Made by a program: the position numbers and the translations under genes
Assembly: GCA_937873285.1 (NCBI GenBank)
Contig: CALMNV010000163.1
Location: 1 to 5,982, forward strand
Origin: an uncultured Intrasporangium sp.
GTDB lineage: Bacteria > Actinomycetota > Actinomycetes > Actinomycetales > Dermatophilaceae
Direction: 5' to 3'
DNA: 5,982 nucleotides
Shown: one piece after another, positions 1 through 5,609 of the stretch
Position numbering within the stretch: the first letter of the stretch is position 1
Layout of the letters: the number at the start of each line of letters is the position of its first letter
Notes under the pieces: generated by a model
Told to the model about the DNA's origin: nothing
Database searches by the model: none
What the model saw: the letters and a program-made list of their open reading frames with translations, nothing else

Positions 1-814
1 CCACGGGGAGCACTTCACCGACCGTCGCGAGGCCACTGGCGTCGTCGTCGGCCCCCACACCGAGGTCGTCGGCAGACAGGGTCACCTCCAGACCGGGCAG
101 CAGCGCCACGCGCGTGCCCTTGGGGCCCACCGCGGCGACCTGGGCCAGCAGCACCTCCCCGACCGGCACGTGCGCCAGCGCCTCGGCGACGGGTGCCACA
201 CTGCCGGAGACGTCGAGGCGGTTGCTGCGCGGGTCATAGAGGCCGGTCACTCGCTGCCCCTTGGCGAACATGCGCTCGGCCGGAACTCCCGCCGTCACGA
301 GCTCGGGGTGGATGACCGCGGGCATCGTGCCCCCGTCGTCGAGGCGCACGAACGCCCGGCTGCCGGCGGTGCCCATCACCACGCCCGACCGTGGCAGGCC
401 CCGCGCTTCCTGCGGGGACTGAAGGCTAGCGCCCGCGTGGACAGCCGTGAGCGCGTCGGTGATCAGCTGCTCGGTGGCCCGCTCGCGGTCGGCGCGCCCG
501 TAGGCAAAGCGCAGTGGGGAGTGGTGCTGGTCCCCGAGCCACGCCAGGTCGGTGGAGTAGACCCGAGATGCGCCGCCATAGACCTGCCGGCCCTCGGGCA
601 GCGACGCGGCAAACGCCCACGACGCGGGGCCCGTCGGCAGCACGAAGACGTCGCAGAGGTCGCCGACCGCCCGCTCGACCTCCTCGACGTCGACATAGGG
701 CTCATGCTGACCGAAGGCGATGGACACCACGGCCGCGGGCCGCCGCCGCCCCTGCCGCTGGAGGGCAAGCGCCGCCTCCCGCGCTGCGGTCTCGGTGTCC
801 AGCCGGTGCGCCAC
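1..814 (-). CDS. Uncharacterised actinobacterial protein with S1/OB-like segments (3' end outside window)
   Basis: The minus strand reads without a stop from a GTG at 814 to the window edge, giving 271 residues of a longer protein. The GTG follows a GGGGAGG ribosome site 4 bases upstream. An in-frame ATG at 862 would add 16 residues but has no such site. Residues about 25-125 form a conserved-looking globular domain (VVSIAFGQHEPYVDVEEVE, then FVLPTGPASWAF, then VYGGASRVY, then SPLRFAYG). From memory this resembles unnamed actinobacterial proteins. Residues about 143-203 (FVRLDDGG, then GQRVTGLYDPRSNRLDVS) and about 217-271 (VGEVLLAQVAAVGPKGTRVA) have the strand pattern of S1/OB folds, so RNA or DNA binding is an inference. 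No catalytic motif, signal peptide or membrane segment is visible. The gene lies 84 bases downstream of the HsdR relic on the same strand, so it may once have shared its transcript. Function is unknown. Confidence 0.75.
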   Translation of the reverse strand, partial: MAHRLDTETAAREAALALQRQGRRRPAAVVSIAFGQHEPYVDVEEVERAVGDLCDVFVLPTGPASWAFAASLPEGRQVYGGASRVYSTDLAWLGDQHHSPLRFAYGRADRERATEQLITDALTAVHAGASLQSPQEARGLPRSGVVMGTAGSRAFVRLDDGGTMPAVIHPELVTAGVPAERMFAKGQRVTGLYDPRSNRLDVSGSVAPVAEALAHVPVGEVLLAQVAAVGPKGTRVALLPGLEVTLSADDLGVGADDDASGLATVGEVLPV

Positions 815-898
815 GTGTCCTCCCCTCGGCCAAGCCCTGCCCGCAGGATAGGTGCAGCCCATGCCGGTCTGCCGCCGGGTGCGCCTACGCGATGCCGA

Positions 899-1333
899 TC
901 AGCCACCGGTCTTGCGCGCAGCGGCGGAGGGCGTCCGCTGCGCATATCGCGGCGCCATGGCCTCCATCTGATCCATGACGAGCTTGATCGCACCCGGCTG
1001 CTGGTCCGGCGGGTAGCCGTGCCTGATGAGCAGCCGCTTGATCGACGTGCGCAGCTTCGCCCGCACGTCCTCGCGCACCGTCCAGTCGGTGCGGATGTCG
1101 CGGCGCATGATGGCCACGAGCTCCCGGGCGATGTCGGCGAGCACGCCCTCGCCCATGACGTCGACCGCGGAGTCGTTCGTCGACACCGCGTCATAGTAGG
1201 CGAGCTCGTCCTGGTCCAGCGGCGGGGTGAACCGAGCACCGCGCCCGTGCTCGGCCACGACGTCCTTGGCCAGCTCGATGAGCTCGGCGACGACCTCGGC
1301 GGACGTGAGCTGCTGGTTGGTGTATCTGCGCTG
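899..1333 (-). pseudogene. hsdR: Type I restriction HsdR, C-terminal fragment only
   Basis: About 140 residues on the minus strand match my knowledge of the HsdR C-terminal helical domain (DUF3387 type), which holds the R subunit onto the HsdM/HsdS methylase core. Diagnostic stretches, in order, are RRYTNQQLTSAEVVAELIEL, then FTPPLDQDELAYYDAV, then DWTVREDVRAKLRTSIKRLL and IRHGYPPDQQ, ending at a TGA (899-901). A whole HsdR is roughly 1000 residues. Here the PD-(D/E)xK nuclease and DEAD-like translocase domains are missing, and so are hsdM and hsdS. Similarity stops near 1333, where the leader of the divergent gene begins. The frame stays open up to 1723, but that part is low-complexity antisense of the next gene, and no start with a ribosome site precedes the domain. 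The surviving piece has no stops or frameshifts, so the truncation may be recent or simply long tolerated in GC-rich DNA. Restriction activity is not possible from this piece. Confidence 0.85.
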
Positions 1334-1344
1334 CCTGACCGGCG

Positions 1345-1379
1345 CGGGCCGGCGGCCAGCCAGGGGGGCGGCCGGCCCG
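1345..1379. repeat. GC-rich inverted repeat at the edge of the hsdR relic
   Basis: CGGGCCGGC (1345-1353) pairs perfectly with GCCGGCCCG (1371-1379) across a 17-base loop. It lies about 12 bases beyond the last recognisable HsdR codon and 81 bases before the divergent gene. There is no T-run on either side, so a classical terminator is not evident. It could be a leader hairpin of the plus-strand gene or a remnant of the deletion junction. Confidence 0.45.
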
Positions 1380-1448
1380 TGCTTGACCCATCGCCCCAGG
1401 TGCGTGAAGGCATCCGGCCCGAACGCAGATTCGCCAGACCTTCCCAAC

Positions 1449-1454
1449 AAGGAG
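1449..1454 (+). promoter_or_regulatory. Ribosome binding site for the exported-protein gene
   Basis: AAGGAG lies 6 bases before the ATG at 1461. It fixes that start over longer readings of the same frame, which would extend upstream into antisense of the hsdR relic. Confidence 0.8.
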
Positions 1455-1460
1455 ACAGTC

Positions 1461-1931
1461 ATGAACCGCAAGCACGTCATCGGATACGGCGCGACCGCGC
1501 TCGTCGGCCTGGCCATCGGCGTGGGCAGCGGCGGCCCCAGCGCGGGCGGCCAGCAGGCTGCCTCCCCGAGGCCGACCGTCACGACGACCGCCACGGTCAC
1601 CGCCGGGCCGACCCAGACGGTCGAGATTCCGGGACCGACCGTCACGGTCAAGGTCGCCGGCCCGGTCAAGACGGTCACCGCGGCGCCGCCGCCGCCCGCT
1701 GCCGCCATGGCCGGGGACGGCATCTACGAGGTCGGCGTCGACGTCCAGCCCGGGACCTACGTGTCGGACCCGTCACCCTCGGGCAACTGCTACTGGGAGC
1801 GCAACACCGGCGGCGACGGCCTCGACAGCATCATCGCCAACAACAACACGTCGGGGCGGTCCATCGTCACCATCCGCAAGGGTGACAAGATCTTCAGGAG
1901 CAGCGGCTGCAGCGAGTGGAGGCGGCGCTGA
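1461..1931 (+). CDS. Small exported protein: Val/Thr-rich stalk plus two-Cys C-terminal domain
   Basis: This 156-residue protein starts at an ATG with a good ribosome site. Residues 1-22 look like an export signal or anchor (MNRK, then a Gly/Ala/Leu hydrophobic run). There is no lipobox cysteine, so it is not an obvious lipoprotein. Residues about 36-74 repeat TVT-like units (PTVTTTATVT, QTVEIPGPTVTVKV, VKTVTA) with prolines, as expected for an extended wall-spanning stalk. Residues about 85-154 form a compact domain (GDGIYEVGVDVQPGTYVS, then GNCYWERNTGG, DSIIANNNTSG, SGCSEW) with Cys110 and Cys150 as a likely disulfide. From memory this domain recurs in many secreted actinobacterial proteins and has no assigned role. 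No enzyme motif is visible. It is divergent from the hsdR relic and convergent with the 44-residue gene, so it is probably transcribed alone. Extracellular binding or wall association is an inference. Confidence 0.85.
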   Translation: MNRKHVIGYGATALVGLAIGVGSGGPSAGGQQAASPRPTVTTTATVTAGPTQTVEIPGPTVTVKVAGPVKTVTAAPPPPAAAMAGDGIYEVGVDVQPGTYVSDPSPSGNCYWERNTGGDGLDSIIANNNTSGRSIVTIRKGDKIFRSSGCSEWRRR

Positions 1932-1936
1932 GGTGA

Positions 1937-2010
1937 GGGGCAGAGGGTCAACCGCTGGCCGCACCCTCGCCGCCTCACTCGGGGCGAGCTCGGCGAGCTG
2001 CCTCTGCCCC
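1937..2010. repeat. Nested inverted repeats in convergent spacer, possible terminator
   Basis: GGGGCAGAGG (1937-1946) has an exact inverted copy CCTCTGCCCC (2001-2010). Inside it, CTCGCC (1966-1971) pairs with GGCGAG (1983-1988) over an 11-base loop. The structure begins 5 bases after the stop of the exported-protein gene, where a terminator is expected. The outer loop is long and no T-tract follows, so termination is inferred from position only. The rest of the 188-base spacer (1932-2119) shows no coding sequence I can support. Confidence 0.4.
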
Positions 2011-2105
2011 CGGTGCCGCCGGGCGATCGCGACGCCGGCCGGTGCGCGTGGCCAGTCGACCGCAGGCTCCCGACGGTGGGTCCCGCCTCGCCTCGTGCTA
2101 GGGCA

Positions 2106-2118
2106 CCCGAGGGTCGGG
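2106..2118 (-). terminator. Short hairpin after the 44-residue gene
   Basis: CCCGA and TCGGG pair around a 3-base loop, starting 1 base past the minus-strand stop codon. The stem is only 5 bp and no T-run follows on the minus strand, so this is a weak candidate supported mainly by its position. Confidence 0.25.
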
Positions 2119-2119
2119 C

Positions 2120-2254
2120 TCAGCGCTTCTTGCCCGGGGGGATGATCTGGTGCTGCGACTTCGAGTCGTCCTTGGCGTGCTTGTCGGCGCGCTTCTCCTT
2201 GATGGACTTCGACGCCTTCTGCGACATATGAGATCGCGGTGACTTGTCGGGCAT
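2120..2254 (-). CDS. 44-residue highly charged small protein
   Basis: The product begins MPDKSPRSHMSQKASKSIKE and ends IIPPGKKR, with a Lys/Asp/Arg-rich middle (KEKRADKHAKDDSKS). The core SIKEKRADKHAK resembles short unnamed proteins that are common in actinobacterial genomes (from memory). The start at 2254 is chosen because GAGGGAG lies 6 bases upstream. A second in-frame ATG at 2227 gives 35 residues but lacks a ribosome site, although it would begin exactly at the conserved-looking MSQK. There are no cysteines, hydrophobic segments or enzyme motifs. The sequence would be soluble and probably helical in its centre or disordered, and nucleic-acid or ribosome contact is possible but unproven. 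The gene is divergent from dgt across a 99-bp spacer. Confidence 0.7.
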   Translation of the reverse strand: MPDKSPRSHMSQKASKSIKEKRADKHAKDDSKSQHQIIPPGKKR

Positions 2255-2272
2255 GGCCTGCTCCCTCGTCCG

Positions 2273-2290
2273 GAAGCCCGACCGGGCTTC
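2273..2290. promoter_or_regulatory. Perfect 8-bp dyad in the divergent spacer before dgt
   Basis: GAAGCCCG-AC-CGGGCTTC is a dyad with 8-base arms and a 2-base centre. As a hairpin it would form a 7-bp stem with a GACC loop. It sits just upstream of the ribosome site of the 44-residue gene and 63 bases before the dgt GTG. A TAGTGT hexamer on the minus strand (2304-2299) could act as a -10 and place the dyad at the very 5' end of that mRNA, but no matching -35 is present. It is either an operator for both genes or a leader hairpin. The sequence does not decide between them. Confidence 0.4.
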
Positions 2291-2353
2291 ATGCTGCGAC
2301 ACTACGCGGGCGCCCCGGCCGGGTGCGAGGGTTTTGTCAATAGAGTCGAGGGC

Positions 2354-3613
2354 GTGGGATACGAGGCGAGGGACCGGGAGCGCTGGGTCGCCGAGGACCC
2401 CGCGCAGAAGCGGGCCGACCGCGACGACTTCGCCCGCGACCGGGCCCGTGTGCTGCACTCCGCGGGGCTGCGGCGCCTCGCGGCCAAGACCCAGGTGCTC
2501 GCGCCCGGCCACGACGACTTCGTGCGCAACCGGCTGACCCACTCGCTGGAGGTGGCCCAGATCGGCAGGGAGTTCGGTGCCGCCCTCGGCTGCAGCGCCG
2601 ACCTCGTCGACACCGCGTGCCTGTCCCACGACCTCGGCCACCCGCCCTTCGGCCACAACGGCGAGACGGTGCTCGACGAGGTGGCCGCCGGCATCGGTGG
2701 GTTCGAGGGCAACGCCCAGACGCTGCGGCTGCTCACCCGCCTCGAGGCCAAGCGCGCGCACCGCGACGGCACCTCGGCCGGTCTCAACCTGACACGGGCG
2801 AGCCTCGACGCCGCAAGCAAATACCCGTGGCCTCGTGACGGCGGGCCTCGTCCGACGGCCAAGTTCGGCGTGTATGCCGCCGACCTGCCCGTCTTCGAGT
2901 GGCTCCGGCAGGGCGCGCCGAGCGCGCGAGCGTGCCTCGAGGCGCAGGTCATGGACTGGTCCGACGACGTCGCCTACTCCGTCCACGACGTCGAGGACGC
3001 CATCGCCTCCGGCTGGCTCGACCCGCGGGTGCTGCACTCGCGCACCGACATGGGCGCCGTGCTCGACGTGGCGGCGCGCACCTACGCGCCCGACCTCGCC
3101 GGTGACGCCCTCGGTGCCGCGCTCGAGCGGGTGCTCGCCTCGGGAGCCGTGCCGGCGGCATACGACGGCTCGCGTGCCGCCCTCGCCCGGCTCAAGGACA
3201 TGACGAGCCGGCTCATCGGGCACTTCGTCCTCGTCGTCGAGCGAGCCACGCGCGCCCGCCACGGGCCCGGCGACCTCGCGCGCTTCGACGCCGACCTCGT
3301 GGTCCCCGACGGGGCGCGCGCCGAGTGCGCGGTGCTCAAGGCGGTCGCCAACCACTTCGTCATGACGACAAGCGCACGCCTGGCCGTGCTCGCTCGCCAG
3401 CGGGAGGTCCTCCTCGCCCTCGTCGAGGCGTATGCCGCCCGCCCGGAGGAGCGCCTCGACGCGGACTTCGCCGCCGACCTCCTCACGGCGGGGAGCGACG
3501 CGCAGCGGCTGCGGGTCGTCGTCGACCAGGTGGCCTCGCTGACCGACGCGCGGGCCCTCGCGCTGCACGGGCGCTGGCACGGCGGAGGGCGGGACGTCGG
3601 CGGGCCGACCTAG
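2354..3613 (+). CDS. dgt: Deoxyguanosinetriphosphate triphosphohydrolase-like protein (HD domain)
   Basis: This 419-residue cytosolic enzyme is predicted to hydrolyse dGTP or other dNTPs to the deoxynucleoside and triphosphate, so tuning the dNTP pool. HD-family signatures, numbered from the GTG, are FVRNRLTHSLEVAQ with metal ligand His63, then CLSHDLGHPPFGHNGE with His92-Asp93, then FEGNAQTLRLL, NLTRASLDAASKYPWP and MDWSDDVAYSVHDVEDA with a likely fourth ligand Asp near 204-205. Length and motif order fit the shorter bacterial (type 2) dNTPases. The GTG at 2354 is chosen because homologues begin close to the EARDRERW segment. The longer reading from ATG 2291 adds 21 residues with no family character, and the dyad fills the place where its ribosome site should be. 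The ribosome site for the GTG is weak (GAGGG, very close), so the start remains somewhat uncertain. The gene is 25 bp upstream of dnaG, the same order as dgt-dnaG in mycobacteria. Confidence 0.92.
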   Translation: MGYEARDRERWVAEDPAQKRADRDDFARDRARVLHSAGLRRLAAKTQVLAPGHDDFVRNRLTHSLEVAQIGREFGAALGCSADLVDTACLSHDLGHPPFGHNGETVLDEVAAGIGGFEGNAQTLRLLTRLEAKRAHRDGTSAGLNLTRASLDAASKYPWPRDGGPRPTAKFGVYAADLPVFEWLRQGAPSARACLEAQVMDWSDDVAYSVHDVEDAIASGWLDPRVLHSRTDMGAVLDVAARTYAPDLAGDALGAALERVLASGAVPAAYDGSRAALARLKDMTSRLIGHFVLVVERATRARHGPGDLARFDADLVVPDGARAECAVLKAVANHFVMTTSARLAVLARQREVLLALVEAYAARPEERLDADFAADLLTAGSDAQRLRVVVDQVASLTDARALALHGRWHGGGRDVGGPT

Positions 3614-3628
3614 ACCTCCCCCCAGCGG

Positions 3629-3635
3629 AAGGAGG
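3629..3635 (+). promoter_or_regulatory. Strong ribosome binding site for dnaG
   Basis: AAGGAGG lies 3 bases before the ATG at 3639, inside the 25-base dgt-dnaG gap. The gap has no room for a separate promoter and terminator, which supports co-transcription with dgt. Confidence 0.85.
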
Positions 3636-3638
3636 CAC

Positions 3639-5609
3639 ATGGCGGGGCTGATCAAGGCCGAGGACATCGCGGCGGTCAAGGAGCGCTCCTCCCTCGAGGA
3701 CGTCGTGCGCGAGCACGTCACCCTCCGCTCGGCCGGTCCCGGCTCGCTCAAGGGCCTGTGCCCCTTCCACGACGAGAAGACGCCGTCGTTCACCGTCCGC
3801 CCCGCCGTCGGCGCCTGGCACTGCTTCGGCTGCGGCGAGGGCGGAGACCTCATCTCCTTCGTGCAGCGGGTCGAGCACCTCGGCTTCTCCGAGGCCGTCG
3901 AGCGGCTCGCGCAGAAGCTCGGCATGGAGCTGCGCTACGAGGACGGCGGCTCCCGGCCGCGGGAGGAGGGGCTCGGCCGCCGCGCCCGGCTGCTCGAGGC
4001 GCACCGGGTGGCCCAGGAGTTCTACGCCGAGGCCCTGATCAACCTGCCCGCGGCCCGCGCGGGCCGCGACTTCATGCGGGCGCGGGACTTCGACTCCAAG
4101 GTGGCCCGGCGCTTCGGCGTCGGCTTCGCGCCCCGTGGCGGCGACGACCTCGTGCGCCACCTGCTCGGCAAGGGCTTCACCGACGACGAGCTCGTCACCG
4201 CAGGCCTTGCGGGGCGCGGGTCGCGCGGCCTCTACGACCGCTTCCGCGGCCGGCTGGTGTGGCCCATCCGCGACATCACCGGTGACACGGTCGGCTTCGG
4301 CGCCCGGCGGCTCTTCGACGACGACCGGATCGAGGCGAAATACCTCAACACGTCGGAGTCGCCGATCTACAAGAAGTCGACCGTGCTCTACGGCCTCGAC
4401 CTCGCCAAGAGGCGCATCGCCGCCGACCGGCAGGCCGTGGTCGTCGAGGGCTACACCGACGTCATGGCGTGCCACCTCGCCGGGGTCGAGACGGCCGTCG
4501 CCACGTGCGGGACCGCCTTCGGCGCCGAGCACATCAAGGTGCTGCGCCGCCTCATCCGGGACGAGCCGGGCCTTGCCCCGGCCAAGGTCATCTTCACCTT
4601 CGACGGTGACGCGGCGGGGCAGAAGGCCGCCCTGCGTGCCTTCGGCGACGACCAGAAGTGGGCCTCGCAGTCCTTCGTCGCCGTCGAGCGCTCGGGCAAG
4701 GACCCGTGCGAGCTGCGCCAGGAGGCGGGCGACCTCGCCGTGCAGGCGCTCGTCGAGGACGCGGCGCCGATGTTCGAGTTCGTGGTGCGCACCACGATCG
4801 CGCGTTTCGACCTGGGGACGGCCGAGGGCCGCATCCAGGCGCTGCGGGCGGTCGCGCCGGTCGTCGCGACGATCCGCGACCGGTCCCTGCGCCCGGAGTA
4901 CGCCCGTGAGGTCGCCGGCTGGCTCGGCCTCGAGGGGGAGCCGGTGGCCGCCGAGGTGGCGCGGGCGGGCCGGACCTCGTCTGAGGAGGCCCGCGGTGGC
5001 TCCTCCGGGCGCTCCGGCGGGCTGGGAGGCCCTCCCGGCGGAGGAGCCGGGCGGCATACGCGTGACGACGTGCCGGAGCCCGGCGTCGGTGAGGCCCGCG
5101 GTGTGCTGCCCGCCCCAGACCACCGCGACCCGGTCGTGCTCGCCGAGCGGCAGCTGCTCCAGGTGCTCCTGCAGTTCCCGACGGTGCTGCGTCCGGGCTC
5201 CCTCGACCTGCTCGACGCCGAGTCGTTCTCCGCGCCCGCGCACCGGGCGGTCTTCGACGGCATACGGGTCGCGGCCGCCGGCGGCGCGCCGGCCACCACC
5301 CAGGCGTGGACGTCCGCTGTCGCCGAGGCCGCGCCGGAGGCGGTCGCCGGTCTCGTCAGCGAGCTCGCCGTCGCCGGCCTGCCCACGCGGATGGACCCGC
5401 TCACCGGGCTGCCGACCTCGCGCTACGTCGAGGAGCTCTTCGTCCGGGTGCGCACCGTGGCCCTGACCCGCCGCATCGCCGACGCCATGAGCGAGCTGCG
5501 CCGGCTCGACCACGCCGGGACCCCGGACCAGCAGCGGTCGCGGCAGCTCGGCGGCCAGCTGCAGGACCTGCAGCGGGAGCTGGCGACGATGAAGGCGGCG
5601 CTCGCGTGA
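3639..5609 (+). CDS. dnaG: DNA primase
   Basis: This 656-residue primase lays down RNA primers at the replication fork together with the replicative helicase DnaB. An N-terminal CHC2 zinc-binding domain has Cys41, His44, Cys62 and Cys65 (CPFH, then CFGC). The RNA polymerase core follows at about 115-425. It carries KYLNTSESPIYKKSTVLYGL-type basic residues at 234-253 and a TOPRIM fold with Glu270 in VVVEGYTDVMACHLAG and Asp322/Asp324 in FDGDAAGQKA, which are the metal-binding acids. Residues about 441-495 are a Gly/Ser/Pro-rich linker. Residues about 498-656 (DPVVLAERQLLQVLLQFP onward) are the helicase-interacting domain, ending in a helical, Gln-rich tail. The length is close to other actinobacterial primases and all key residues are present. 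It follows dgt after 25 bp, and its TGA overlaps the next start, so the three genes probably form one operon. Confidence 0.98.
   Translation: MAGLIKAEDIAAVKERSSLEDVVREHVTLRSAGPGSLKGLCPFHDEKTPSFTVRPAVGAWHCFGCGEGGDLISFVQRVEHLGFSEAVERLAQKLGMELRYEDGGSRPREEGLGRRARLLEAHRVAQEFYAEALINLPAARAGRDFMRARDFDSKVARRFGVGFAPRGGDDLVRHLLGKGFTDDELVTAGLAGRGSRGLYDRFRGRLVWPIRDITGDTVGFGARRLFDDDRIEAKYLNTSESPIYKKSTVLYGLDLAKRRIAADRQAVVVEGYTDVMACHLAGVETAVATCGTAFGAEHIKVLRRLIRDEPGLAPAKVIFTFDGDAAGQKAALRAFGDDQKWASQSFVAVERSGKDPCELRQEAGDLAVQALVEDAAPMFEFVVRTTIARFDLGTAEGRIQALRAVAPVVATIRDRSLRPEYAREVAGWLGLEGEPVAAEVARAGRTSSEEARGGSSGRSGGLGGPPGGGAGRHTRDDVPEPGVGEARGVLPAPDHRDPVVLAERQLLQVLLQFPTVLRPGSLDLLDAESFSAPAHRAVFDGIRVAAAGGAPATTQAWTSAVAEAAPEAVAGLVSELAVAGLPTRMDPLTGLPTSRYVEELFVRVRTVALTRRIADAMSELRRLDHAGTPDQQRSRQLGGQLQDLQRELATMKAALA
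4998..5048 (+). repeat. Nested inverted repeat inside the dnaG linker region
   Basis: GGCTCCTCCG (4998-5007) pairs perfectly with CGGAGGAGCC (5039-5048). Between them GGGAG (5024-5028) pairs with CTCCC (5032-5036). Both fall in the codons for the Gly-rich linker between the polymerase core and the helicase-binding domain. The repeat could be a by-product of Gly/Ser/Pro codons or a real mRNA structure. Confidence 0.45.

Noticed and set aside
815..862. Longer start for the left-edge gene at ATG 862
   Set aside because: There is no ribosome site before it and the added 16 residues look non-coding. The GTG at 814 has GGGGAGG close by.
1383..1388. TTGACC as a -35 for the exported-protein gene
   Set aside because: No acceptable -10 follows at normal spacing (GAAGGC at 17), so the promoter is not supported.
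1334..1723. N-terminal extension of the hsdR frame, including an ATG at 1462
   Set aside because: The translation is antisense of the exported protein's stalk and signal, shares nothing with HsdR and has no ribosome site.
170..1885. 571-codon plus-strand open frame
   Set aside because: It opposes the S1/OB-like gene and the hsdR relic and ends in the wrong frame of the exported-protein gene. Its composition is that of a shadow frame.
2335..2340. Consensus TTGACA on the minus strand (TTGTCA on the plus strand, offset by one base)
   Set aside because: No -10 hexamer lies at 16-19 bases on the minus strand. TAGTGT is 30 bases away. On the plus strand a promoter here would start transcription inside dgt.
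2291..2353. ATG 2291 as the dgt start
   Set aside because: The extra 21 residues lack family similarity and a ribosome site. The preceding bases form the dyad.
2255..3925. Minus-strand open frame running through dgt into the 44-residue gene
   Set aside because: The part above 2254 is antisense to dgt and dnaG with no recognisable motifs. Only the last 44 codons have their own ribosome site and a plausible sequence.
3483..5513. Long open frame on the minus strand across dnaG
   Set aside because: It is antisense to an unambiguous primase and its product is Arg/Gly/Ala-rich with no domain. Long antisense frames are normal in GC-rich DNA.
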